From Gemmatimonadales bacterium UBA7889 (GTDB lineage Bacteria > Gemmatimonadota > Gemmatimonadetes > Longimicrobiales > Gaopeijiaceae), in contig DLRL01000024.1 in the NCBI GenBank assembly GCA_002501085.1, positions 1 through 12,480 of the forward strand: 12,480 bases of DNA. Direction: 5' to 3'. Below, in pieces: positions 1 to 6,806 of the stretch. Numbering within the stretch: the first letter of the stretch is position 1; each line of letters begins with the position of its first letter. A program made the translations under genes and the position numbers. The notes under the pieces are model-generated. The model made no database searches, was not told where the DNA came from, and worked only from the letters and a program-made list of their open reading frames with translations.

Positions 1-127
1 CCTTATTGACTAACCCCGGTTTCATTGCGAGGCTTGCCACTCAAGCATTTGCTTGAATTCATTAATCGTAGTCGGTGGGTACGGATCATCCGGGACACTC
101 CGACGCTCGTAACACCAAACGGAGTAG
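1..127. other. Left-edge intergenic region upstream of the cold-shock gene
   Basis: No complete gene is seen here. One plus-strand frame stays open from base 3 to a TGA at 54-56 and could be the last 17 codons of a gene cut by the window edge, but that is too short to identify. A 7-bp inverted repeat with a 2-base centre (TCAAGCA-TT-TGCTTGA, 41-56) ends exactly on that TGA; it could be a weak transcription end for an upstream gene or a protein-binding site. No well-spaced -35/-10 pair for the cold-shock gene could be found by eye. The stretch probably holds the cold-shock promoter and its 5' leader. Confidence 0.4.
41..56. repeat. 7-bp inverted repeat, 2-nt centre
   Basis: TCAAGCA and TGCTTGA flank TT; the arms are exact reverse complements. 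The right arm ends on an in-frame TGA of a frame open from the window edge. No T-run follows, so it is not a classical intrinsic terminator. Function unknown: operator-like site or end of an upstream gene. Confidence 0.35.
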
Positions 128-340
128 ATGATACGTATGAAGGGTACCGTGAAGTGGTTCAATGACCAGAAAGGTTTCGGATTCATTACACCTGAGGATG
201 GGAGCAAAGATTGCTTCGTCCACCACAGCGCGATTCAGTCGGATGGTTTTAGGACTCTCGCTGAGGGCTCGACAGTGGAGTTCGAGATGGTCGAAGGGTC
301 AAAAGGTCCTGCTGCAGAGAACGTAGTTCAGGTCTCGTAG
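128..340 (+). CDS. Cold-shock domain protein (CspA family)
   Basis: Single cold-shock domain of 70 residues, the usual size for bacterial Csp proteins, which bind single-stranded RNA/DNA in the cytoplasm and act as RNA chaperones. The family pattern GTVKWFN is at residues 6-12, RNP1 (KGFGFI) at 15-20, and RNP2 reads CFVHHSAI at 29-36, with the aromatic residues that stack on bases retained. Two starts are possible: ATG at 128 (GGAG at 121-124, only 3 nt away) and ATG at 137, which begins MKGTVKWF and has the same GGAG 12 nt upstream. The first is reported and the second is equally plausible. The gene is monocistronic, ending 24 bp before a strong terminator. Family assignment is very secure. 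Whether it is truly cold-induced cannot be told, since many Csp paralogues are constitutive. Confidence 0.96.
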   Translation: MIRMKGTVKWFNDQKGFGFITPEDGSKDCFVHHSAIQSDGFRTLAEGSTVEFEMVEGSKGPAAENVVQVS

Positions 341-364
341 AGCAGGGTTTTTCCCTAACAGAGG

Positions 365-400
365 CGGGCCGCCCCCATTCAGGGGGCGGCCCGTTTTTTT
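365..400 (+). terminator. Intrinsic terminator after the cold-shock gene
   Basis: A perfect 12-bp GC-rich stem (365-376 CGGGCCGCCCCC with 382-393) closes a 5-nt loop (ATTCA) and is followed directly by seven T residues (394-400). It starts 24 bp after the csp stop codon, so it ends that transcript and separates it from the DinB-like gene. Confidence 0.96.
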
Positions 401-502
401 GTGCGGTAGTAAATCGACCCTGATTGATATCCCTATAACTTGTTTCCTGTCCTTCGAAGCCTGACTCTAGCGGGCTCGAGTCCATCACCATGGGGTTTTC
501 AA

Positions 503-1093
503 ATGAATAAGCCGGCCTTACTGCTCGTGACCATGGTACTTTCGCTGATCGCCCTATCTGGATTCGATTCTTCGTTCTCTTTCGAAAAAGATTTTCCGGC
601 GGATCTCAATGGACCTGATGTTTTGGCCTTCGCCAACCTTGTAAGCACGGTAGAGATAGCGCGTGAGAAATTCCGGTCACTTGCGGTTGCCATGCCGAAG
701 GAGGCGTATCCGTGGCAGCCTATGGCTGGGGTGCGCTCCGTATCGGAAGTTTATCAACACATCGCGGCAGACAATTTCTTTGTTCCAACACTTATGGGTA
801 TCGCGGCACCACCGGAGACTGGGATCAATGAGGATGCTTCGACCTTCCGGGCATTTCAGGAGCGCGAACTAACCAGAGACGAAGTGATTGAGACAGTTGA
901 AGCGTCGTTCGAATTTCTTTCTAGGGCGATGCAGGCCACCGCGAGTGACCTCGATCGCCATATTACACTGGGTACAAGCGAAACCACTGTGGGTGATGTC
1001 TGGATCCGTGCGGTAGTTCACCTTCATGAACATCTAGGTCAGAGCATCGCTTATGCGCGTACGAACAAGGTCGTTCCGCCCTGGAGCAATTAA
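503..1093 (+). CDS. Exported DinB-family (DinB-like four-helix) protein
   Basis: A 196-residue protein with an N-terminal signal peptide (hydrophobic run about residues 5-20) and then a DinB-like four-helix domain from about residue 38 to the end. The family's metal-binding histidine triad is visible: His86 in the VYQH context, then His173 and His177 in HLHEHLGQ (H-x3-H), followed by the typical tail ending VPPWSN. DinB/YfiT-type proteins are metal-dependent and include thiol transferases, but most members have no known reaction, so no substrate is claimed. Start ATG 503 is preferred over an upstream TTG at 440 because it begins the signal peptide directly and has GGGG 7 nt upstream. TATAAC at 434-439 could be a -10 box, without a clear -35. 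It lies 53 bp before the homocysteine methyltransferase on the same strand, with no terminator between them. Confidence 0.88.
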   Translation: MNKPALLLVTMVLSLIALSGFDSSFSFEKDFPADLNGPDVLAFANLVSTVEIAREKFRSLAVAMPKEAYPWQPMAGVRSVSEVYQHIAADNFFVPTLMGIAAPPETGINEDASTFRAFQERELTRDEVIETVEASFEFLSRAMQATASDLDRHITLGTSETTVGDVWIRAVVHLHEHLGQSIAYARTNKVVPPWSN

Positions 1094-1146
1094 GCACTAC
1101 CTATCGAGCGTCTTGACTGGAGACCACTAATTATCAGTTCCCTTCA

Positions 1147-2088
1147 ATGACTAGCTCCTTCCAAGACATTCTTGAGCGGCAGGGTGTCCTCATTCTAGAC
1201 GGGGGTTTGGCAACTTCTCTCGAAAAACGGGGACATCGCCTGGACCCCCACCTATGGTCAGCCAGGATGCTAATTGATTCACCGGAGGAAATCAGTGCTG
1301 TTCACCATGCATTTCTAAGAGCGGGTGCCGACTGTATCACGACAGCAAGCTATCAGGCGAGCTATAAGGGTTTCTCCCGTTTCGGCTTTGACGAAGCCGG
1401 TACAGACGAGCTGCTGATTCGTTCGGTCACCCTCGCACTGGATGCAGTTAATGATTTTTGGTCGGACGTCACCAGGCCTAGTAGTCGAATCCGTCCATTG
1501 GTTGCAGCAAGCATAGGGCCATACGGTGCATACCTGGCTGACGGTTCGGAGTACGATGGTCGTTATGGGATCGCTGATCAGGATTTAATCGACTTTCACA
1601 AACGCCGATTTGGGCTGCTTGTGACTTCTGAGGCAGACCTAGTCGTATGTGAGACAATTCCATCAATGGATGAGACAAGGGTCCTGTTGGATCTTTTCGA
1701 TGCAACTCCAAACGCACGAGGTTGGATTAGTTTCAGTTGCCGAGATGGTGGCCACCTAAGTGACGGTTCGCCCATCGAGGCTGTTGTAGACCTCTGTGAG
1801 CATATCGAGGGACTCGTTGGTGTGGGAGTCAATTGCACAGCCCCACAATTCGTGAATGAACTTATTACTCGGATTCAACCAAGAACTGAGCGGGCGGTCA
1901 TAGTTTATCCGAATTCTGGGGAAAGCTGGGATGCTAAAAACAAGAAGTGGGCGGGGACCAATTCTGGGGAAAGCTGGGTTGAGATGGCTGAAATGTGGTA
2001 CCGGGCAGGTGCACGAGGGATTGGAGGATGCTGCAGAATAGGACCGGAGGTGATCGACCAGGTGCGTAGCCAAATCATTCCGATATGA
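1147..2088 (+). CDS. mmuM: Homocysteine S-methyltransferase (MmuM-like)
   Basis: A 313-residue single-domain Zn-dependent homocysteine S-methyltransferase, the length of E. coli MmuM/YagD. Such enzymes move a methyl group from S-methylmethionine (or S-adenosylmethionine) to homocysteine to give methionine in the cytosol. Visible motifs are LDGGLAT at 18-24, the zinc ligand Cys230 in VGVNCTAP, YPNSGE at 254-259, and the second zinc pair Cys295-Cys296 in GGCCR. No B12-binding or folate domain is present, so it is not a MetH-type enzyme. There is no signal peptide. No good Shine-Dalgarno precedes ATG 1147. The gene carries a 19-bp exact in-frame repeat (1912-1930 and 1960-1978), making NSGESW occur twice without lengthening the protein. 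The exact methyl donor cannot be told from sequence. Confidence 0.92.
   Translation: MTSSFQDILERQGVLILDGGLATSLEKRGHRLDPHLWSARMLIDSPEEISAVHHAFLRAGADCITTASYQASYKGFSRFGFDEAGTDELLIRSVTLALDAVNDFWSDVTRPSSRIRPLVAASIGPYGAYLADGSEYDGRYGIADQDLIDFHKRRFGLLVTSEADLVVCETIPSMDETRVLLDLFDATPNARGWISFSCRDGGHLSDGSPIEAVVDLCEHIEGLVGVGVNCTAPQFVNELITRIQPRTERAVIVYPNSGESWDAKNKKWAGTNSGESWVEMAEMWYRAGARGIGGCCRIGPEVIDQVRSQIIPI
1912..1978 (+). repeat. Pair of 19-bp direct repeats inside the methyltransferase gene
   Basis: AATTCTGGGGAAAGCTGGG occurs at 1912-1930 and again at 1960-1978, 48 bp (16 codons) apart and in the same reading frame, so both encode NSGESW. The first copy is the conserved family motif; the second sits where other family members have unrelated residues. 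Confidence 0.9.
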
Positions 2089-2135
2089 ACCGCTGAGTAG
2101 CGCACCTGTACCCGGTTAGATGCAAAATCCAGGTC

Positions 2136-2163
2136 TTGGGGATCCGAATCTTGGTGATATGTA
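2136..2163 (+). promoter_or_regulatory. Possible promoter for the M14 peptidase gene
   Basis: An extended -10 element, TG-A-TATGTA (2155-2163), lies 16 bp after TTGGGG (2136-2141), in the 164-bp gap before the M14 gene. The match to the sigma-70 consensus is only partial. It is offered as the best candidate seen by eye. Confidence 0.25.
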
Positions 2164-2252
2164 CACACCATTCACGTTAGGACTCCCTTGCCGCTGCCGA
2201 TCCTAGGAGACTAGGCTTGCTTTCCGGTTTCCGCAGACCTTCGGAGAGATTT

Positions 2253-4844
2253 ATGAATCTGCATCGCATTGTGCTCCGCTCGACCTTCCTTCTTGCGCTT
2301 GCCTCTGCACTGCCAGTTTGGGCTGATGGGCAGCAAATACCTGCACCTGAAGAATTCTTCGGACATGTCATGGGAGCGGACCGAGAGTTGGCTCGGTGGG
2401 ATAAGCTGGTCGATTACTATGACATGATTGGGGAGAGGAGTAATCGGGTACAGGTGGTGCACATGGGTCCGACGACACTTGGAAATCCATTCCTCTCAAT
2501 CTTCATCTCGTCACCGGAAAACCTGGCGAATCTGGAAGAGATCAAGCAGATGAATGAAATTCTCCAAGATCCACGCGGACATTCACGCGATCAAATTGAG
2601 AATGCGATAGAGAACGGAAAGGTTGTGTTCGTTCAGTCATATGGGTTGCACTCGACCGAAGTCGCGGCGAGTCAATCGGCGGCTGAGATCATGTATGACT
2701 TCGCAACGCGCACAGACGATGGGATTACGGAAATCCTAGAGAACACGGTTTCAATCCTAATCCCTGCGTTCAATCCAGACGGTAATGTAATTGTGACGGA
2801 TTGGTATGACCGCTGGGTTGGGACGGAATATGAGGGGGCTAGCCCTCCGGAGCTCTACCATCACTACATCGGTCACGATAACAATCGGGATGCGTTCATG
2901 CAGAACACGGTCGAGTCGCGGTACGGGGCTGAGATCATCTTCCGTGAATGGATCCCTCAGGGGTACATCGACCACCACCAGATGGGACCCTATACAGCCA
3001 GAATCTATTTGCCTCCTTATGCTGAGCCTATCCGTCCCGGTGGTGATCCGCTTGTATGGCGTGAGATGTCTTGGTACGGGGCACATATAGCCTACAAAAT
3101 GGAGGAAGAAGATCTGCCGGGTGCCGTGAACGCCGCGATTTACTCAGGTTGGGGACACTTTGGTTTTCATTGGATCACACCTTTTCACAACATCGCAGGC
3201 ATGTTGACTGAATCGGCGAGCGCACGCCTTGCTACCCCGCTGTACGTTCATCCAGATCAGCTTGGTGGATCACGTCAACTCCCAGAGTATGCAGAGCAGA
3301 CGACATTTCCGAGCCCTTGGCCAGGGGGATGGTGGCATGTACGAGACATCGTTGAGCGGCAGATCGTTGCGACCTTCTCTCCCCTAGAGATCGCAGCTAA
3401 GAATCGTGAAACTGTCCTCAGGAACGCATATAACAAGGCCCACAGGCAGACCCAAAGAGGGATGGAGGGTGACGTTAAGGCCTATGTGATACCAGCGAAT
3501 CAACATGACGTGCTGACCTCGCTTAAGATGGTGAACAAGTTGATTGGTCAGGGCATTACAGTGGAGCGCTCGGATCAACAGTTCACGCATGAAGGTCATG
3601 TGTATGCTGCTGGCACCTACGTGGTTTCTTTGGCCCAGCCAAAGCGTGGAGTAATTCGTTGGCTGCTCGGTCAGACGTACTATCCTGATAACAGCTATAC
3701 CAGGACACCTGAAGGTGATCCGATTCGACCCTATGACATGTCTGCGGATGTGCTTGCTGAGTTCATGGGTGTGCGTGTAGATCCCGTATCCACTTCCGTG
3801 GAAGTTCCTCTATCAGTTCTGACTGATTGGGTTGACCCCGTAGGGACGGTATCACGGGGCCAGCAAGGGTATCTTGTCAGTGGTCTCCAGAATGACGCGT
3901 TTAAGGCCGCAAACCTTCTTTTCGAAACTGGTGCATCCATGCGACGCGTGAACATTGATGTGGGTCGAGCAAGAGCAGGTGACTTCATCGTCGACTCAGA
4001 AGTAGCAGCCTCTACCGTCTCAGAAGTAGCAGAGGAGACCGGGGTAGATTTCATAGCGCTGAATGTGGACCTCGCAGACTTTAGTCACCCCATTGAACGT
4101 CAACGTATTGGTATGTACCAGAGGTACTACGGCGGAAATATGGACGAGGGCTGGACTCGTTGGCTTCTCGAGGATTTCGAATTCGAGTACTCCAGCCTAC
4201 TGGATCCGGACATATTAGAAGGTGACCTGGCTGATAAATGGGATGTCATCATTCTCCCTGCTGACAGTAAGGAGATGATGTTAGGGCCATCGGGCTCGAA
4301 TGAAGGCAGAGGCCCTGACCCCAGCAGCACCCCCCCTGACTATAGAAGCGGATTTGGGCAAGAGGGTATTGAAGCTCTAGAGGCATTCGTTCAAGCTGGG
4401 GGAACGCTTGTGACTTTTGCTGAGGCTGGAGATCTCGCAATCGATGAGTTTGGACTCCCAGTGCGCAATGCCGTTTCAGGTATGTCGGGCAATGAATTCT
4501 GGTCTCCGGGATCCACGCTGAAGGTAGAAGTCGATACTTCGAGCCCCTTCGCGCATGGGATGCCCGAAAGGGCGTTGGCCATCTACTTGGCTAATGGTCA
4601 GGTCTATGAGACGGTGCCGGGTGCCCGTAGCTCAGATGTCCGGAGAGTCTTGACCTACATAGACCGCGATATTCTCCAGAGCGGCTGGCTCCTTGGGGAA
4701 GAAGTGATCGCGAACAAAGCGGCAGTGGTATCAGTGCAGCACGGGCAAGGAACGGTCTTGTTAATAGGTTTCAGAGCTCAGCACAGAGCCCAGACGCACG
4801 GAACTTTCAAGCTATTATTTAACGCACTTATGGGGCATTCCTAG
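2253..4844 (+). CDS. Secreted M14-family zinc carboxypeptidase with C-terminal amidotransferase-like domain
   Basis: An 863-residue exported metallopeptidase. The signal peptide spans about residues 1-24 (cleavage likely after VWA). The M14 catalytic domain follows (about 40-400). Zinc ligands are His133 and Glu136 (HSTE) and a later His in DHHQMG (241/242). The substrate-binding Asn-Arg pair is 211-212 in GHDNNRD, and the general-base glutamate is probably Glu320 (MLTES). It should release residues from peptide C-termini in the periplasm or outside. From about 540, and most clearly 613-735 (RIGMYQRYYGG, KWDVIILP, LEAFVQAGGTLV), a class I glutamine-amidotransferase-like fold follows with no obvious catalytic Cys, so it is probably structural. 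Start ATG 2253 is chosen over TTG 2217 because GGAG sits 6 nt upstream and the signal peptide begins there. The protein also has a short in-frame repeat (SEVA at 582-585 and 590-593). Confidence 0.92.
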   Translation: MNLHRIVLRSTFLLALASALPVWADGQQIPAPEEFFGHVMGADRELARWDKLVDYYDMIGERSNRVQVVHMGPTTLGNPFLSIFISSPENLANLEEIKQMNEILQDPRGHSRDQIENAIENGKVVFVQSYGLHSTEVAASQSAAEIMYDFATRTDDGITEILENTVSILIPAFNPDGNVIVTDWYDRWVGTEYEGASPPELYHHYIGHDNNRDAFMQNTVESRYGAEIIFREWIPQGYIDHHQMGPYTARIYLPPYAEPIRPGGDPLVWREMSWYGAHIAYKMEEEDLPGAVNAAIYSGWGHFGFHWITPFHNIAGMLTESASARLATPLYVHPDQLGGSRQLPEYAEQTTFPSPWPGGWWHVRDIVERQIVATFSPLEIAAKNRETVLRNAYNKAHRQTQRGMEGDVKAYVIPANQHDVLTSLKMVNKLIGQGITVERSDQQFTHEGHVYAAGTYVVSLAQPKRGVIRWLLGQTYYPDNSYTRTPEGDPIRPYDMSADVLAEFMGVRVDPVSTSVEVPLSVLTDWVDPVGTVSRGQQGYLVSGLQNDAFKAANLLFETGASMRRVNIDVGRARAGDFIVDSEVAASTVSEVAEETGVDFIALNVDLADFSHPIERQRIGMYQRYYGGNMDEGWTRWLLEDFEFEYSSLLDPDILEGDLADKWDVIILPADSKEMMLGPSGSNEGRGPDPSSTPPDYRSGFGQEGIEALEAFVQAGGTLVTFAEAGDLAIDEFGLPVRNAVSGMSGNEFWSPGSTLKVEVDTSSPFAHGMPERALAIYLANGQVYETVPGARSSDVRRVLTYIDRDILQSGWLLGEEVIANKAAVVSVQHGQGTVLLIGFRAQHRAQTHGTFKLLFNALMGHS
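3995..4032 (+). repeat. Pair of 14-bp direct repeats inside the M14 gene
   Basis: CTCAGAAGTAGCAG occurs at 3995-4008 and 4019-4032, 24 bp apart, in frame, encoding SEVA twice. It may be a diverged 24-bp tandem duplication. Confidence 0.85.
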
Positions 4845-4854
4845 GAAGAGTGTT

Positions 4855-4891
4855 TCCAGTCGATAGAAGCATAAGGCTGCTATCGACTGGA
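4855..4891. terminator. Hairpin between convergent M14 and PPIase genes (possible bidirectional terminator)
   Basis: A perfect 12-bp stem (4855-4866 with 4880-4891) is extended inward by a 3-bp AGC/GCT helix after one A-G mismatch, closing a 5-nt loop (ATAAG). It lies just after the M14 stop (4844), and its right arm is the last codons plus stop of the minus-strand PPIase gene. Neither strand shows a T-run after the stem, so it is not a classical intrinsic terminator. It may block 3' exonucleases or act as a weak two-way terminator. Confidence 0.6.
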
Positions 4892-5545
4892 GATGCCAAT
4901 TGTTGCTCGGATAATTCTTGTAAGTTCAGGAAAATCGGTATCGAGGTACTCATTACCACGCGCCTGCACCATGGCTGCGTAGGGCCCAGCTCCTCGGGGC
5001 GGGCCATCGCCGTACTTGGCATAGAAAGAATCTACCACCTGCATTCCCTCGATAACTCTACCGAACGGGGCAAACCCATCGGAGTCAAGCATCTTATTGT
5101 CCCTATAGTTGATAAAAACCTCAGTTGTCCGGGTATGTAATCCGCCTTTAGCAAAGGTCATTGCACCGCGGCTGTTAGTCTGAGTTACAGGATCGTCGAT
5201 GATGAACTGAGTTTTCCAGGCTTGGTTGACATATGGGTCGGCATTTAGCCCGAACTGTGCCATGAAATCTCCAACCACCCTATAAATGCGAGTGTCGTCG
5301 TAATAGCCTGCTGCAACCAGATTATAGAAGCGATCTGATCCAAGAGGGGCCCAGTCCCGGTGCACCTCGACTAAGAAGTCGCCGACACTTGTCTCGAATA
5401 GTACCTGGAAGGTGGCGGGTGCCATTTCCCCGAATTGCTCAGGGCGTAGGAGTGGGTTACGAGTTGGGCGCTGCTCCTCTGGCTCGCCCCCACCGCAGCC
5501 AAAGAGAAGCGTGAACACTGCCAGGGCCAAGGTTTGTCGTCTCAT
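4880..5545 (-). CDS. Cyclophilin-type peptidyl-prolyl cis-trans isomerase lipoprotein
   Basis: A 221-residue envelope-anchored PPIase that should catalyse proline cis-trans isomerisation during folding of exported proteins. Residues 1-16 are a signal sequence ending in a lipobox (LFGC) with Cys17 as the lipidated residue, then a flexible linker to about 45. The cyclophilin domain follows, about 46-215. Active-site residues equivalent to human CypA Arg55, Phe60 and Gln63 are Arg89, Phe94 and Gln97 in YRVVGDFMAQ. The usual SQFFI strand reads TEVFI, so the Gln there is Glu. The FGRVIEGMQVV motif is intact. ATG at 5545 is chosen. A GTG directly before it (5548) is a possible alternative, and GGAAG lies 6 to 9 nt upstream of the two. 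The stop codon lies in the intergenic hairpin. A short reading frame may overlap its start as TGATG. Confidence 0.93.
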   Translation of the reverse strand: MRRQTLALAVFTLLFGCGGGEPEEQRPTRNPLLRPEQFGEMAPATFQVLFETSVGDFLVEVHRDWAPLGSDRFYNLVAAGYYDDTRIYRVVGDFMAQFGLNADPYVNQAWKTQFIIDDPVTQTNSRGAMTFAKGGLHTRTTEVFINYRDNKMLDSDGFAPFGRVIEGMQVVDSFYAKYGDGPPRGAGPYAAMVQARGNEYLDTDFPELTRIIRATIGISSR

Positions 5546-5709
5546 CACTTGAAACTTCCTTCCGGTTTCCTAAAGAATCTTGTAGGGGGAGATGGGTCTT
5601 CCATCTGCACTGTAATCAGCATCCCGTCAACCCCATGACCTTGCGGCCAACGGACAGTAACTGGAGCTTCGACCTCTTTACCGGAATGAACCGGGCTCTT
5701 GGGCCACAA
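5545..5709 (-). CDS. Possible small protein or gene remnant upstream of the PPIase
   Basis: A 54-codon frame from TTG 5709 to a TGA (5547-5545) that overlaps the PPIase ATG by one base (TGATG), an arrangement typical of translationally coupled gene pairs. The peptide has no low-complexity tracts and looks protein-like, with a VTVRWPQG segment at 17-24 and a basic C-terminus. I do not recognise its family. No ATG start exists except at 5622, which would leave 25 residues, and no good Shine-Dalgarno precedes the TTG. The frame stays open further upstream, into the antisense of the threonine aldolase gene, so it could instead be the tail of a decayed gene. It may equally be a chance open frame in a promoter region. 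Confidence 0.28.
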   Translation of the reverse strand: MWPKSPVHSGKEVEAPVTVRWPQGHGVDGMLITVQMEDPSPPTRFFRKPEGSFK

Positions 5710-5720
5710 TCGATATTGTG
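5705..5720. promoter_or_regulatory. Operator-like inverted repeat before threonine aldolase
   Basis: CACAAT-CGAT-ATTGTG: exact 6-bp arms around 4 bases, ending 10 bp before the ATG at 5731. The position would suit a repressor-binding site for the threonine aldolase gene, but no regulator in the window can be tied to it. Confidence 0.3.
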
Positions 5721-5730
5721 AAGACTGTCC

Positions 5731-6798
5731 ATGGTTGATATTAGAAGTGATACGGTTACCAAGCCGACTACTGAGATGCGAGAAGCAATGGCGGCAGCGG
5801 CAGTTGGTGACGATGTATACGGAGAAGACCCAACAGTTAGGGAGCTAGAGGAGTTGACCGCAGAGCTGATGGGTAAAGAGGACGCCGTATTTGTGCCTAC
5901 TGGAAGCATGTCTAACCAAGTTGCGATCCGGACGCATACAGAACCTGGAGACCTCATCCTGACGGACCATAGTGCGCACCTCATCCGTAGTGAAGGAGGG
6001 GCAGCCGCCGCCCTGAGTGGAGTGACTATGAAGCCGCTTCCAGGTGTAGATGGTGTATTCACACCGGCTGATATCAATAATGCGATCGAACCTTTACACC
6101 AGTTCAATCCAGTAACGTTAAGCCCTCGTATGCGGTTGCTCTGTGTGGAGAATACGCATAATGCAGGGGGAGGCACCGTTTGGCCGCTTGAGCAGATCCA
6201 TGCCGTAGCTACGGCAGCTCATGCGCACGGCCTGGTCACTCATCTAGATGGAGCACGCCTTTGGCATGCGACCGCTGCTTCTGGTGTTAGTGAACGCACA
6301 TACGCTGAGCCATTCGATACTGTCAACGTTTGTTTCAGCAAGGGGTTGGGCGCCCCTGTAGGCTCAGCTCTTGCTGGGCCTACAGACTTGATCGCTCGAT
6401 CTCGCCGTTTTAAACAGCAATTCGGTGGTGGATTTCGACAGGCTGGGATCCTTGCAGCAGGTGCTCTCCATGCGCTTGAGCACCATCGCGATGACCTGGT
6501 GAAAGATATCAAGCACGCAAGGCAGTTTGCCGCAGAGCTTGAGGATTTAGATGGTCTTGAAGTCGACCTTAACCGAGTACAATCGAACATAGTCCGATTT
6601 TCTGTGCAGATAATGAGCGCAGGAGATTTTGTTCACAGATGTCATGAACAGGGTGTACACATGCTTCCTAGTGGCCCACACGGTATCCGTGCTGTTCTCC
6701 ACCGTGATGTGGACACCGAAGACCTCAACACTGCTCTGGGGGTAGTTACTTCAGTCTTGCACTCCAGTAGCACTGACTTGTCGCCCACGAGCGAATAG
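5731..6798 (+). CDS. ltaE: Low-specificity L-threonine aldolase
   Basis: A 355-residue PLP-dependent fold-type I aldolase that cleaves L-threonine and L-allo-threonine to glycine and acetaldehyde in the cytosol. The N-terminus has the family hallmark IRSDTVTKP and GDDVYGEDPT. His83 matches the conserved active-site His of E. coli LtaE; the ENTHN motif is at 140-144 and HLDGAR at 171-176. The PLP lysine is Lys204 in CFSKGLGAPVG, and FGGGFRQAGILAA (231-243) follows. Length is typical, with a slightly longer Ser/Thr-rich tail. ATG 5731 fits the conserved N-terminus exactly, and the frame is closed by a TGA four codons upstream, so no longer protein is possible. The Shine-Dalgarno is weak. It ends 8 bp from the stop of the convergent esterase gene, with no terminator between them. 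Confidence 0.95.
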   Translation: MVDIRSDTVTKPTTEMREAMAAAAVGDDVYGEDPTVRELEELTAELMGKEDAVFVPTGSMSNQVAIRTHTEPGDLILTDHSAHLIRSEGGAAAALSGVTMKPLPGVDGVFTPADINNAIEPLHQFNPVTLSPRMRLLCVENTHNAGGGTVWPLEQIHAVATAAHAHGLVTHLDGARLWHATAASGVSERTYAEPFDTVNVCFSKGLGAPVGSALAGPTDLIARSRRFKQQFGGGFRQAGILAAGALHALEHHRDDLVKDIKHARQFAAELEDLDGLEVDLNRVQSNIVRFSVQIMSAGDFVHRCHEQGVHMLPSGPHGIRAVLHRDVDTEDLNTALGVVTSVLHSSSTDLSPTSE

Positions 6799-6806
6799 GG
6801 GGCGTT

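Noticed and set aside
22..127. A protein-like minus-strand frame whose tail covers the region upstream of the cold-shock gene.
   Set aside because: Its only starts lie inside the antisense of the cold-shock gene, and no start codon exists in the part outside it. It is most likely a shadow plus a chance open tail in the csp leader.
2202..2215. Small hairpin CCTAG-GAGA-CTAGG after the methyltransferase gene.
   Set aside because: Only a 5-bp stem with no T-run. Too weak to call a terminator.
3731..4054. Antisense open frames of about 100 codons in the M14 gene, here and at 2757-3086.
   Set aside because: Shadows of a well-supported coding region, with no ribosome-binding sites or family motifs.
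5616..6176. A 186-codon minus-strand frame across the threonine aldolase gene.
   Set aside because: Antisense to a fully conserved gene. The translation is Ser/Val/Pro-rich and without recognisable motifs.
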